From: Knoxdaviesia capensis
Taxonomy: Eukaryota > Ascomycota > Sordariomycetes > Microascales > Gondwanamycetaceae
Assembly (NCBI GenBank): GCA_001510575.1
Contig: LNGK01000008.1
Span: 4,412,981 to 4,476,980 of the forward strand
Direction: 5' to 3'
Length of the DNA: 64,000 nucleotides
Part shown: positions 1-13,181 of the stretch, in pieces
Numbering within the stretch: position 1 is the stretch's first letter
How the letters are laid out: every line of letters starts with the position of its first letter
Notes under the pieces: generated by a model
What the model saw: the letters and a program-made list of their open reading frames with translations, nothing else
Told to the model about the DNA's origin: nothing
The model's database searches: none
Position numbers and translations under genes: made by a program

Positions 1-833
1 CGTTTGTGGTCTGTCGGCCACCGTGACGCCATTACCCCAAGTGTGTATACCATGCCGAAGCCCCCGGTTCCGCGATGATTCCACGGCAAGGACCAGTGTA
101 GCACTTGAACAACGCTCCTAGCACAACCAGCACTTGTTCAACACCAGAGTGCTCGCTCTCGCTTCATGTGTCTAGAGGAGGTCCCGAGGTTTCCGAGCCA
201 CGTAAGCAGCCTTTGCCATGGAATCTACGAGTAAGAGAACATACAGTTTTGTTGAACTTTCAGCTTCTCTAACCTGTAGCAGATTCGTGAGTGGTAACTT
301 GTCCACTCTGACTGTCTTCCAGCCGTGAAACCCTAACCCTAGACATGTCATGTACGTGTCTGGAAGCCCACAGAGAGCTATTCGATGTTGCCAAGTGCCA
401 ACGTGAAAGCAGGTTGTGATTGGCTGATGTAACAGCCCGTGTAAATAGTGCCATTAACAACACTGAGTGACAGTTACACATAGATCTGTTAGTCCCTCGT
501 CCTGCAAAATCCATACGCGTCTCAAGTCACGACTTTTTTCTTTAACCAGTTAGGCCTTAACCCTTTCCAAACATCAGGCAGCAGGATCACACATTGACCT
601 CTATCTTTTTCTATGGTCCTGTTCTCTCTCTCCTGGTTAAACTGTGTGACTGCAATATCTCATACCTATTCCTATCTATTTCTCCTCCTAAGCCATGCTT
701 CTCTCGTAGTCTTGGAGTTGACTGATGTGATTGTATATTCTCTTGTTTAGGGGGCCTCCTTGGTTCTTCATCACCAACCCTTATCAATTCATGTTACTTC
801 ATCAGTCATTGGCATCCTTGATTATATCCTGCG
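1..833. other. Non-coding left edge
   Basis: I see no credible gene here. The stretch holds only short chance open frames. A double telomere-like motif (AAACCCTAACCCTA) lies at 328-342. The last 200 bases are T-rich and probably form the 5' leader of the gene that starts at 834. Confidence 0.6.
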
Positions 834-3645
834 ATGGACGACTTGCCAAGCGATCCCGCTGAACTTCGTCGGCTCGTTTTCGAATCTGCCCAGAATGCGA
901 GGCTAGCCAACCAGCGTGCAGAAGAGGAACGCCAACAACGGTTACAAGCCGTCCAGCGTGCCACACAAGCCGTCCAGCGTGCCACACAAGCCGTCCAGCG
1001 CGCAAACCAGGCCGAGCAACGCGCAAACCAGGCCGAGCAGCGTGCAGACCAAGCCGAGCAGCGTGCAGACCAAGCCGAGCAGCGTGCAGACCAAGCCGAG
1101 CAGCATGCAGACGAAACGAAGCGATATCTGACCTTTTCAACTCTCCAGCAGTTCCTCTATTATTTTCACCCTCAGTTCATCTCTCCGCTACGATGTGAGA
1201 AGCCACCTCCTCAGCCCAACCCACTCTCCACCTCAAAGTCAAAGACGGTATCATCCTCCAAAATCAGTTTGACCAGCGTGGCCGGCCGTGTGTATCCAGA
1301 CACCGTTGCCCCGTGGAGTGACTTCCCAGCCCTTCACGAGAAGGTGTTCGGAGACCTGAACACTGCTCTCGCTGGTGGGCAGTATTTCCCAAACTTCTCG
1401 TTTATGATGCAGTGCCGGAAGATCACACGTCCACTCATGTGTGAGAGGGACGTGGTCAACGCCTGTCTCAAGATCGAAGAACAAGTGGAGAACATCGTGT
1501 CCATATATTCCAGAAGGAGTGAAGCAAGCAAACACAAGACTTTGTTCTTTTGTAATCGTTCCCGGACTCTCGAACACGCCCGTGTTGACACTGCTGAGGA
1601 GCGGGCTCGTCAGGGCCGGATTGAAAGCACAGATATTACTCTTCCCGGAGCTTCTTCCTTCAATGCATCCCCTGGGCAAACGGACGAAGTTGAAGAAGAA
1701 AGGGAGAACGAAGTGAATGAACAAGAGAAAGGCGATGGGAATGCAGAAGAAGAAACTACAGCTGGACCGTCAACTGTCATTGCTGCTGATCCCGACGAGA
1801 TGGATCGCGGCCGCTCGCTTAAGCGCCGAGCCGAAATCCCCGATCTCTCCGTCGCAGAAGGTCCTCCATCGAAACAATCGTCCCCCGAACGTCCCTTCTA
1901 CCCTGACAGATGGGTGATTGCAGGGGATTCCATCCGCAATACTGAACTGCCGGCCGTTATTGTGGAATACAAGGCGGGCCATGTCGTTACCGTGCCAGCA
2001 ATCCGAACAGCCTTAGATGGCCAGACTACGGATGACCGTCTCTTCCCAGATGCTGTTGCATACCATGCTACTCCCAAGGCTGAGAAACCGAAAAAGGGTT
2101 CGGCTGACACGCGAAACAAGCCCGAAAAGCCCGAAACTCCCGACAAACCCGACAAACTTGACGAAAAGACTTCGGCCCGGCACGTCGTCGCCCAAACATT
2201 GTGCCAGGGCTATCATTACATGATAGCTTCAGGACTAAGCTATGGCTGCATCTCGACGGGGGAGACTTTTATTTTTCTCCACGTCGATCTTGAGAACCGG
2301 CCAGGGCTTTTATTATACCACGTTGTTGTTCCGAGGGACCTTGACATTCCTGTTTCCCAGGAGCCAGTTACCCCCGAGATCCTGGAGCCCTGGATTCCCC
2401 GATTGCTTGAATCACCACTGACCTGTTTATTATCACTCTCCATCATGGCTCTTGAGCACGACCCTCTTACTCCCGACCATAGGACGACTATCATGGAAAA
2501 GCTAGGCAAGTGGCCAACCACGTCCCGGACTTTATCTCCGGCGTCAAAACCTGGCTCTCGGGCGGGCTCGCGTGCCCCTAGCAAGCTGAGAACACAAGCA
2601 GTAGAGGCACCGCCAGCCAACGCTACAGAGGAATCCACAGGAACAGCTACTTCCATTAATCTTGACGGTACGATCCCGATTCTCCCTCAACGGCCTACCG
2701 AGCCTCCCCCAAATCAAGCTCCGCGAAAAGGAAAAGGCCGCCGGTCCAAGAAATGACTTCCTCCCCGGCCTTTTGTGATGAAAAGTTTTTGGCCCGACAC
2801 TAATCCAGCTTCGATGCTCCTTCTGGGTTTCTCTCTCACTCTGTCTAGCCTACAATTTCAAGTACGTCCCTCGTAGGGAACCCCGTCCAGTACTCCAGAA
2901 ATCATGCACGCAGAAATGCCTCCAAGGACTCTGTTCCGGGACCGGAGTAGTGGACCCTGCATGTCCAAATGTTGCCCTGCACGTGGCTTCGCCAACGGAC
3001 TCACGGCACCAGATTTCTGCCTACCAGTTGTGCCAGCTTCTCAGGGATCAACTGGAGACCAACCTGGATGACGGCTGCCTATCTCTCGATATCTTCGGCA
3101 AATTTGGCGCCACTGGCTCTCTTTTCCGAGGCACCGTGTATCCATACGGCTACACCCTCGTCATGAAGGGTGTGCAGTTCCCCGATAGGCAAGCGCTATT
3201 CAGAGAGGCCCGGATCTACAGCCATCTACACGAACTTCAAGGCTTGGATATCCCCGTGTGTGTGGGCGTGATCCGGCTGGCTCGGGACTATCTGCTGGCC
3301 TTCGGACAGATGATATCGCACATGATGATCATGGCGGACGGTGGAGAGTCTCTTGTATCGGCCATGCAGCGGCCAGACTGCCCTGCAGCGGCCCTAGATC
3401 TGGACGACGAGATTGCGTGTGCATACGATCTCTTGCTTGACCACGGCGTGGAGAACCCGGATGTTCGCGGGGCGAATCTCCTGTGGAATGAGGAGACGGG
3501 CGGGGTGATGGCGATTGACTTCGACCGGGCGTTTATTATAAAGGACCAGAAGCCGGCCCACACAGAGAACCCTGGTGAGCCGTCTACGAACGCCAGGAAG
3601 AGACGGAGGGACAGCAGTGCGGATGTGCCTGTGAAGAAGGTGTGA
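834..3645 (+). CDS. Coiled-coil plus kinase-like domain protein (candidate spliced model 834..2667, 2849..3645)
   Basis: The first open frame (834-2756) starts with a long Arg/Gln/Ala coiled coil built from heptads such as RADQAEQ. It then has a conserved-looking block (PEILEPWIPRLL near residue 520) and a Ser/Pro/Lys-rich tail. A second frame, open from about 2849 to 3645, carries a kinase-like fold: the loop NPDVRGANLLWN followed by AIDFDRA, in place of HRDxKxxN and DFG. Mould genomes hold a family with this N-terminal block fused to such a C-terminal domain, joined near a CTQKCL motif, which is present here at about 2902. A GTACGA donor at 2668 and a TAG acceptor ending at 2848 join the two halves in frame, giving 876 aa with a branch-like ACTAATC near 2800. 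The donor is a guess; otherwise the gene is split. Catalytic activity is doubtful. Function is unknown. Confidence 0.6.
945..1112 (+). repeat. 21-bp in-frame tandem repeat
   Basis: About eight copies of a 21-base unit (core GCCGAGCAGCGTGCAGACCA and variants with GTCCAGCG). Each copy encodes one heptad (RATQAVQ, then RADQAEQ), so copy number sets coiled-coil length without changing frame. The first copies are the variant type and the later ones are nearly identical, as expected for recent unequal exchange or slippage. Confidence 0.85.
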
Positions 3646-6600
3646 AGGAAGAGAGAGGAAGGGCTTGTCGTGGAATGAGAAGATAGAATGTTCTGTAGGA
3701 TTTAATTGGGCATGTTTGTGTCCCAGTCTCTTGAGGTGCCCGTAGTACAAGTGTGTCGTCGCACAATGCGCGGTCTTGTCTAACCCTAATTTCTGTACGA
3801 CTAGGCGTTTGTGACCAAACACCAAACGCTGCCTATGAACCAATATTTAGGTTTAGCATCATAATGCTCTAAGTGCAGCTGGAAGATGCGAGCGAGTGTA
3901 TTCTGTTTCTCCTGTATCTTGTTTCCATTGTCTAGACTTTTCCAGGCAGGCCCTTTCACTCACTGTTCATCCACAAGCAACCTTGACGCCCATTCCGCCT
4001 CTTACACATCATGGGAAATGCGCCTGTGTTTCAACCATGTCACATCATAGCACACAACCTACCACTCCGGGACCCAGTAGGGTTTTCTTCCCCGTTTCAC
4101 GGCGCCCTTATCAAAGAAGTCCTTTTGGGGGACATATTTCTCTCTCCTGATTTGGCAATCTGTCGATCGCCGGTGTTAATTATCCGGTCGCTTGCGCGGC
4201 TGGGTTCTTCAAGCTCGTTCAATTTAGGTCCAGGCATGGGATTTGGTTTCATCCGGTACAGGAGCACATGCCCCCTCGCTCAAACTCTGGAGGCCACCAA
4301 CTGACGGTCCGTCAACTGACCGTGCAATGCCGACCCCAGTTGAGTCTCGACTCTATTCAACATCCCAGTACGTCCCGGTCGAGCGAAACAGGACTGACGA
4401 GCCAGCTCTCGACTTCTGTTTCTTGCATCTTGTTGATCTTATGGGAGCTTCCGGGTTCCACAGACTTCTAGGCCCTCATGAGGACTCTTAAGATTGAGAC
4501 TTGTATTGTATAACATGCACGACGGATGCTGGCCAGTGAATGTTCCAGATCAGCAGTATTTTCCACACTCTGCTATCAAAACGATCGCTGTGATGTCGCC
4601 AAGGTCAGTTCAGCCGACCAGCGGCCGCTTTTTGAATTCTTCGAAGAGAAAGAAAATCCGAGTCTGCGTGCAGGACGAACATCTACTGAGGCCAGACCGC
4701 GCATTCCTGGAAACCATCCGGTGTATACCGATTTGGCCAACGGTAAGACACCAAGTGAATGGGTACCAATTTATGTCTAGCCAGTTTGAAGTCTTCGTTA
4801 ATTCTTGGAAGGGCCAGAAGCAATGTCCTAGCACCACCGGGCTCCTGTTTTCTCTCTCTCCCACGTTTGAACTTCGTCTTGTCTTTTTGTTTCTCCGCTG
4901 TCTTAATCACAACGGCTAGCCTCTGTAGAGATAGTTCCATTTTTCGTCTTTTCTTTTCCCTCCTGAGAGCGTTGTGCCGCACGGCCGGACCCCGCGTTCA
5001 GACTTTTCCATACGTTGCATTACGGGTTGAATCCCTGGGAGATATCACTCGATGACCGCGAAGATCGCAATAGCGTGCCGGGTTCCCCTATCTTCCACCA
5101 GTTGATAGTATTTCCAGATATAACGCCTTAAGCACTTTCATAGGGACCTCATCTGCTTGCGCAGTGTATTTTGCTTCTCCTCGTATCGTACTGCCTGCTC
5201 GTTTCTCTCCTGTCCTGGAAGATCAGTTCCGCCTCTCTGGGCGCATTGCCAAGACTGTTCCAGCTAGCCTACCTGTAGCCGGATATGAACAAGCTGGGTT
5301 AGGATAATAAATCCCAGTTTGTATCGACATGCCGTTTCGGAGACTGTGCTTCCCTCATGGCTTTCTCTCTCCACATAGTATCTGATAGATGTGCGTTTAA
5401 ATACAACTTTGACAAGCGGTTGAAAACAAGCTTTAACTTGCAGAGTTGCATATACCTGCGAAAATGCAACTTCCTCTCGAACGCTTCTGCGAAAGTTTCT
5501 GTTTGTTCCAGGACCATCTGGGCATGATTTGCATATTACTGCTGCCGCTCATTTCTCTTTCAACACCCGCGTAGGCATCGACCATGCAGGGGCAACGGAT
5601 TGCTTCAGAGGAGGATGATGATGTGCTCAATCTGCATCCTCAGGGCTAGCCGGCCTCTTTTCCCCTGGGAGTGAGGAAGGTTTCACTTAAAATTTGAACT
5701 TCGGACTGATAGGGTTAATAAATTTTTAGGTCGTCTTCGAAGGTTTTCTTAGCATTTAGGTTGCTAGCATTGATTCCATCCGCTGGCTCTTTTAAGTAAG
5801 TTCCGAAGTCCCGTTTGTCCCAGAACTGCAGAAGGTCGCGTGCTCAACCTGGAGGATGTACAGTAAGAGCAGACTAACTTTGCCGTGTTTTTTCTGTTGT
5901 CTTGTTCATCTCCTTGATTTCGTTGGAGGGTTCTTGGCTGTTGCCATCAGACTTCCTGATTCTTGTGTGTTCGCTCTTGGTGTCGTTTGTATGTAATACG
6001 TTAAACGAAATATGAGGGGGGCGGTTTGACATTTCTGCTCACCACCGACGTGATTCTGTCTGGATGATGTGATGCATGGAAAACAGCGCTTGAGCGACCC
6101 GAAGGCTACAGTAGGGTTAAACCCAAGTCTGGCTTAGGGTCGGGGGTTAATGCTGGTATTGCTCCTCAGGAAGCAACATAAAACGAGAGCTGGTTACGGA
6201 CTGTCTGAGGAGAAGAAGAGAGGATGCGAGTGAGTACGAGGACTCCAGACTGAAGTTCCATTGAGCACCAAAACAGCCACCGTGACGCGTAAATACATGA
6301 ACGGAGAGACCATGGAACATACGACAGCCAAGGGGCCAAATCGAAAGCATCATCACATCATTATGCCTCGAAACCAAGTCGTCGTCATGTTCAAATCAAT
6401 AGTAGTAGAGTGATTGTGGGAGAGGATGTGGTGTTTTAGTCGTTAGACGGTTCAGTGGGCGGTGGCCGGCTGTTTTAGGTGGCTTCTACAGCGGGTGGTG
6501 GGCGGGTCGTTGGGGTTGAGACGCCTATGGGACCCAGCCAGCCAGCAGCCTTTTCCAGTGGGCTTTACTGGGCGTCCGGTTGGAGAAAGGAGATAAATAG

Positions 6601-7086
6601 AAAGGCACGGCCACCTCACCAGTGTGTCAAAAGGCAACTGGAACCGTAACCACAGGGGGCCTGTACGGGGCTACGGGGCCAGATGAGACTGGCTGAGACG
6701 GCGAAGAAGCCCCCAATCCAGCAAATCCAGCAGACACAGCCAAAAAGGGTCGTCATGGTGAAGACATCTGAAGGCCACGGGCCTCTTTTGGAGGCGAAAG
6801 CGACGTGGGTGGCCCCTGTCCCCAACTTGTCGCCTTTATCGTTCAACAGGCATGCGGCAAGTGGTTTACACAGGTTGAGTACTGTACAGTATTCCATTTT
6901 CTCAAACCTCCTTCATCTCGGTGCACATCAATCCGACTCCCTGCAACCCTCGAATATTTGGCCTTGTTATTCCCGCCAGATACATGTTCTGTTTCCCATC
7001 CAAGCCCCCCTGATTGTATGGCACACAGGAGGCGCACAAAACGGCAGAAAGAAAAAGGTCTTCACCAGCTGCAGAAACTGGTCGTG

Positions 7087-7087
<1 letters not shown>

Positions 7088-7123
<36 letters not shown>
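7088..7123. repeat. (GCT)n trinucleotide microsatellite
   Basis: Twelve consecutive GCT units with one GTT interruption near the start. Depending on strand and frame it would read as Cys, Ala or Leu, or on the minus strand as Ser or Gln. No supported gene covers it. Confidence 0.9.
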
Positions 7124-8110
7124 CTCTGTCCTGTAGAGGGTATCCCCGCACCTGAAAGGCTCCAATAAGGGACGGACTCTGGATGTAGTCCGGGAGCAGC
7201 AGAAGCCCAGGCCCGGACACGGGCTCAAAGCCCCGTTACTCCGTAACTGCCCAAGAAGTTCCCCCGGGGGGCCCCTTCCCATTTCACCCAGCTTGCAAAA
7301 GGCTCACTCGCTATGGGCAAGATTTTGCTGCTTCTTCGGGGGCGAGCTCAGCCAGCCTCAGGAGCCGCCATGCAGGCCTTTGTGTTCTCTTCCGGCCCCG
7401 TTCAACCAGTCTGGGCCGGAGGCGCCAGCGAGGAACCAGGAGACACAACGAACAACAAAGAATTGCGCACATCTTTCTTGCATTTCCTGGCTGATCGTCC
7501 TTGATCTGTTACAGCTTTGCAGGGCCAATCAGAGAGGCCTGTCGGTCTGTGTGGCGCACTGGTACTGCACTTGCATCTCCTTCAGTCTGAGCCGGGAGTC
7601 CCTGCAAGTGTGTATTTGCTGAAGTCTGGCGTGAATGCTATGGTTTCTCTCGCCTTCTGGGTGCCCTTTCTCTCTCGTTATGTCACACCCATTGATGGAT
7701 GATGGTTCTGTGGTGAGCCTGTGTCGAAGACACGGAGTAGGACATAAACTTGTATTTGTATGAGGAGGCTAGTAGTAGGTACCTATAGACCCGTAAACTG
7801 AGGGTGGCTGCATGCACTTGTACCTAGGCCACCACCGTCCATATGCCTTCACTCACTCACTTACACCAGGAAGGAGCTCATCACGGAGGAAGCCGCTCGT
7901 CCCTTCCCCAGCTTCCAACGTCTCTTTTCTTTCTCCATCCGGCAATTGACAGCACCTGCTTAGTCCCCTGGCCGTCCGTGTTTCTTCGTTCCATCTCTCT
8001 TTTTTGTTCGTTTTGGTGTGAGTCCTCATTATCCCCGGCTGGTAGTGTTTCTTCTCATCTTTTCCCCCTTCTTCCCTTTCTCCTTCAGTCTCCTTGCACC
8101 TCCCACTTAT

Positions 8111-8137
8111 TCTCTCTCTCTCTCTCTCTCTCTCTCT
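8111..8137. repeat. (CT)n microsatellite in a promoter pyrimidine tract
   Basis: An uninterrupted TC/CT run of about 27 bases inside a pyrimidine-rich region about 600 bases upstream of the start at 8727. CT tracts of this kind are common in fungal promoters and leaders. Confidence 0.9.
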
Positions 8138-8726
8138 TTTCTTCTTCCCTTCCTTTTCCCTTCTTCAAGTTGATCTTGGTGACATTCTCTTCTCTTGGCA
8201 CTTCCAAGTTCTCGTGAAAAAAGAGTGGTCTCTCCCAACTTTCCCCCTTTTCACCCTTCGTGATGCCTCTGTGAGGTTGATCTTGTTCTTTTTCTTTTCT
8301 TTCTTTCTTTACTTACCCTTCCTTTCTCCGATCTCGACATTCGTTTTTTTCTCTCTCGACCAACACCCGGTGTGTGCGGGCTCAGTGTGCCTCCGGTTCC
8401 TCGAGTGTCGACGACTTTTCCTTTTTAGCTTTCCTTGTTCGAGAGAACGGTCTGGTCTACCATAATTTCGATTCGAGACTTTCGTTTCGTTTTTTCTTTT
8501 GCGTGTTAGAGTTCTTTGGCGGGTTGTCTTTTGTTATTTGTCTTTTCACACTCTCGGTTCTCGGTTCTCGGTTTTCTTTTTGTTGGATTTGTCCTCGGTC
8601 ACGAACAGTAATGAGTTGAGCTGCTGCTTTTTCGAATCACTTACAAGCCACACCATATCCTCGCGGCACCAAAAGTCCATCTCTACGAATCCTTTCTATC
8701 CTGCTCTCCCTTTCATTTCGCCGACT

Positions 8727-11149
8727 ATGTCCGACCTTCTTCCTCCGTCCCGGGACATCACCGCCATCAAACGCCGGAGAAACCTCATTTACCGCCCGCC
8801 GTCTGCCGAGAAAGTTCAGTCCCGACGAATCGAACGCGCCCGGCGGCAAGCCTCAGTCAACCGAGACGACAGCGATTCGGGCTTCAGCTCGCCTCTCTCA
8901 GGATTCTCGGGACTCTCAGACTCGGACGATGATGTTGTAGTCGGTGGCGTGAACGGTTTTATCAACAACCCCGTGGCCCAACTAACCGCCATCGCTGGTA
9001 ATGGGGGTTTCCAGAATGCCTTGCCGAACCGCCTTCCCAACTTGAACAACCTAATCGGGGGTGGATTGGTGGCCCCGGTAGTCCCGACCACACCCGCTGC
9101 TATTGCCCAGCCTGTTGCCCCGATCGTGCTCGCACCCGCTCCGGCTCCGGTAGTTGTAACGACGACTTCTTCGTCCTCTTCATCCTCGTCGACTTCTTTG
9201 TCGACTTCTACGTCGACTTCCACCTCTTCGTCTCCGCCACCGCCTCCGGCAACTGTTTCGTTTCCTCCTCAGCAACCCGATCTCATCTTGGCTCCGGTAT
9301 TGGCTGTGCAGGAGGGCGATTCTATCACTTTGACTCGCCCGTCTGAGACGTCCACCTCGTCACCCCCCCAACCCACCTCGACAACTGCGCCTGCGCGAGC
9401 AATTGATGTGGTAAGAATATCCTCTGATCTTTCTGGGCTTCAATGGCCATCTGTTCAACGGAATTCTGCCAACGTGGTCTTGATGCGTGAGTTTGCTAAC
9501 AAACTCTATTTTCTCCTTTCTTTCCCACGCCGTTCATATAGACTCCGACTTTTATTACTATGACTCGTTCCTCAACAAGCTCCGCTGTTCTACCCACTGT
9601 TTCCGACCCCCGGAAGCAAGTGGCTGCCTTGCAATCCGAAGTCGACACTGACTATTACGACTCGGACATGGAAACGACCACTATGTCTCTTGGGCCTAGT
9701 ACCACCGACATCATTGCTCCTAGCATCGGAACTAAGACGGGCGCAAACCCCGAATCGCAAACTGTGGCTCCTACCACTATCAACGCGGGTGCGCATCACG
9801 CCCTGATTGCGGTTGGGTCTATTGGCTCGTTCATTGCCTTCCTGGCTCTTCTTTTCATCGGCTGGAAGTTCTATCAGAAGAGAGAAATCCTACGAAACGG
9901 CGGACGATACCCGCCACCGGCGCCGTCGCAAGGGCCGGCACCCATGGGGTCTTTGGGGCGGTTCACCTCTCGAATCCCCTTCCTCCGTGCGCGAGCTGAC
10001 CAACAGGCCTGGAAGACTCTTGATGAGAAGAACGGATCGATGGATCGTGGAGGGAACTACCAGCAGCAAGACCAGGCTCAGTTTAACCTTGCTCGGAGTC
10101 AGTCTTTTGGCGGGGCCAGCTTTGTTGGCAACGGCATGCAACGACAGACGGGCCAGCAATGGCCAGCCGGAATCACGCTTCAGACTAACCTCCCGCCTCA
10201 GCTGATGATCAACACGAACATGAGCCCTGTGTCAGCATTCAACAGCAACAACGGTGGCATGCCGATGATGGCAAACATGGGAACTCTCGGGAACAACACC
10301 TTTAGCCCCGTCAACAACAATACGCTATCACCCAACTCGGACCTGCAGGCCCAACAGCTCTGGGCCATGTATTCCACGATGAATTCGGATACCTTCATGC
10401 AACAACAGCAGCAGCAACAGGCCCAGCAACAGGCACAAATGATGCGCCAAAATAGCATACGATCCCAGGGAACCAGTGGTTATGGCAGCCAAGTGATGTC
10501 GATCGGATACAACACTTCGGATCAGAGCACATACAACAACTCGACGTTCCAGAGTGCCGCGGCCAAGCGGATGAGTGCAGTGTCTTCGCTCTCGTCAGGC
10601 TTCGGTGACGGAGACATTGTCGTCAACCGGAACAACCAGCGCCAGCAACAGTATGGTGGTGGTATGCCCACACGCCCCGCGGCAGTGGCTTCAACGATGA
10701 CGCCGATGGTTTCCAATAACACCACCATGCAGTCTACGATGCAGTCCAACACAACCATGAGCAGCCTGCCGACCTCGATCGAAGAGAACAGTGCGGACGC
10801 AGACCGGCAGTGGATGTCCTCGTCGCGCAGCAACCGTGAGACGGTGTACACTCAGACCAGCCAAGACGAGCCGGCGCGGTTTCGCAATGTCGACTCGTGG
10901 GTCAACCAGCAGAAGGGCCGCGTGTACCGTGCGCAGGAGCGTGGGAATGCGCTTGGAGAGAACGGCAGCCGTGGCGTGGGATCGGGAGATTTCAGCGCCG
11001 ACAGCGTGCCGCCGGTTCCGGGACTGCCGGCGGGATTTGGAGAGAACGGGATGCCACCGACTCCCAAGTTCACGATGATGGTTCCCGATGGTGAGGTGCC
11101 CCGGCCTGTCCAAGAGGTCCTGTCCGAACGGCAACAGCGACAATACTAA
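8727..11149 (+). CDS. Single-pass membrane protein with Ser/Thr-rich ectodomain and Gln/Asn-rich tail (8727..9410, 9542..11149)
   Basis: Two exons join through a GTAAGA donor at 9411, a TGCTAAC branch site at about 9494 and a TAG acceptor ending at 9541. The joined protein is 763 aa. The N-terminus (MSDLLPPSRDITAIKRR) is basic and not a signal peptide. It is followed by an acidic patch, a Ser/Thr/Pro-rich stretch (residues about 125-200) and one hydrophobic segment (about 315-338, VGSIGSFIAFLALLF) that ends in WKFYQKR, so the remainder is probably cytosolic. The tail is rich in Gln, Asn, Met and Ser, with a polyQ run, and ends in proline-rich motifs. The layout resembles fungal wall-stress sensors or other single-pass plasma-membrane proteins, but the missing signal peptide argues against a classic Wsc/Mid2 sensor. 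I do not recognise the gene. Confidence 0.8.
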
Positions 11150-13181
11150 AGAGAAGGGAGTCTGATGGTAGATGTTGCTATCACGGTACCGGCTCTGGAG
11201 GGTTGTTCTTGTTGTGTGCCTCTTTTCCATTTTTTTCTCCCCTTTTCATTTTCCTATGATGCCTCCATTCCCTCATGTCCTGCCTCTTCTCGTCTGTGTC
11301 TTCTTTCGTCTCTCTTGATTCTCTCGACTCTCGACTCTCGACTCTCACTCATTTTTCCTTTTTTTCCCTTTTTTCCTTTGCCAGTTCGGGCATCCGCGAA
11401 CGACATCGAGTTACTCCTCTCGCTTCCATCTTTACATTTTCTTTTCGTTCATTATTTTACAGGTTCTCTTTCCATATATCATCATCAGTGTTCTCTTTTC
11501 CTTTTGTCCTTGTCTGTTTGGTTGCTGGCTAGCAGCAACACCCGATGAGGATTTCTTCGTCATATATTTCCAATCATGTTACATACAAGCCTTTGAATAG
11601 AGGGCGGTTGCATTCTCTCATTCTGGTCTTGTCCCGTGTTTATAGCTCTGTCGGATGTGTTTTGGGGGCAAAATGAATCTCGAGACAGGAGAGTCAATGT
11701 CCTGGGCCACCCGGATTGTATTTGTTCACGTTTTCCTTGCAAATAGCGGAGCGAGTTTGTGTCAGTTTGGTTTTGTTTTCCGTTGGTCTCTGGGGTTATT
11801 TTGGATGTTCTTGATTTGTTGTGCGGCGGGTGCTAGGAAAGTTTGAATGTCTGGCAGGGGAGGAGAAGGTGAGAGAACCGGCGAGAAAGTATCCGGAGGG
11901 AAGAAGAGACTCGAGACTATGTTTCTTTTTATTTCTTACCTATCTAAGACCCGATCTTCTTTTTTGTATAAGCACACGAAAACAATATATCACCGAACTG
12001 TTGCAAGGAAAGTTGCCGGGAAAGTGGTGTCGTGTGTTTGCATGTCGTTTGTGGTTCTCAGAGCAATCAGCCTCATCAGCCAGGGGAACTACATCAGGAC
12101 AATAGGGTTTGTTAGGGTTGACCTAGTAGGCCTCCGACTGTGTCTATTCCTGAGGAAAAAAGTTTGGCGGGGGGCAAGTTTGTGGCGCAGTTTCAGTGAA
12201 GTGGTTCCCGTTTCTCGTGAGATTTCCTGGAGGGGGCGACGGGGGCGCTGTGATTGGGCAGAAAGGCAGGGGACGTCAGACAAGAAGAGGGTTGAGAATG
12301 GCTCAGACCGTGACGACGACGAAGGGTACGACGACGACATCTTGGGTGTCTTGGGGGATTTGTGTATTTCTGCGTCCTGTTTGTGTGTGAGTGTGTTGGT
12401 CGAGACTATTGGGGCCTGACTTTGTTGTGCTTTTGTTTGCCCTCGCGGCCAAGATCTGTGGACATCTTATTCCCGTTCCTCTTGGATTCTGGATTCTTTT
12501 TCGGTTTCTTCCCTTCTTCCCACCCCACCATTCATTCATTCACTCGGCCATTTTCCAAGCCGGCCTCGGCACGCCCACCACGCCTCGTCCACCCAAGGTC
12601 GTTTGTTACTGGCAGAGCAGACGCAGCTCGTAGCACTGCCACCACAGCGACGAATAGCTTCTTTTTCGCATCCTTCCGCGACCCAGAATACCTGGCCTGC
12701 ATCCATCCTCCCCTCACCCTCTCCAGACTGACAGCGAAAGACGGGACCCCTGCTTCCTCACGTACGAACAACCCGGGCGGCGTAACCACAACCACGTTGA
12801 CGCTTTCTTTTTTTTCAGCTGGCGTTGGCTGCATTGACAGTTGAGTTGGCTGGGCAGATTCTTGACTGTTTTTGACCGTCTCTGAACTCTGAAGATCCGG
12901 GGTTGGACCGGAACCTTTTATTCTTATTTCTTGGAGTGGCAGTGGCAGCCGTCTTTTGACTCCTTCCCTTTGTCGTTTGGATAAGAGGGAAGGTCCACTC
13001 CTGCAGACCTCTTGCCCTTTTGCGCGCGACTGCTTGTTTTTCTGTCTCTGTCTCCTTCCGGTTGATTCATTCGCTCGGCCGCTCCGAAACAAACAAACAC
13101 GCCTTCCGTTTCACTTACGGAGCTCCTTCTACAACTACACCTCGAGCTTAAATAGCACAGCACCAACCCTTTTGACTCAGA
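11150..13181. other. Intergenic, 2 kb
   Basis: T-rich 3' flank of the preceding gene, with a short (CTCGACT)n repeat near 11325-11350. Telomere-like motifs occur at 12101-12119 (AATAGGG and TTAGGGTT). From about 12430 a pyrimidine-rich stretch forms the likely promoter and leader of the gene at 13182. No gene is supported. Confidence 0.55.

Larger units (their letters stand above)
3646..8726. other. Gene-poor interval of about 5 kb
   Basis: No open frame here looks like a protein on either strand. Telomere-like motifs occur at 3780-3790, 5710-5718, 6111-6120 and 6134-6140. A short direct repeat with a palindrome (TGACGGTCCGTCA) lies near 4303. A GCT microsatellite is at 7088-7123. From about 7980 the sequence becomes strongly pyrimidine-rich, as expected for the promoter and leader of the gene at 8727. 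Confidence 0.6.

Noticed and set aside
7088..7123. GCT repeat as a coding polyamino-acid tract
   Set aside because: Frames across it show no conserved sequence on either side; treated as a microsatellite only.
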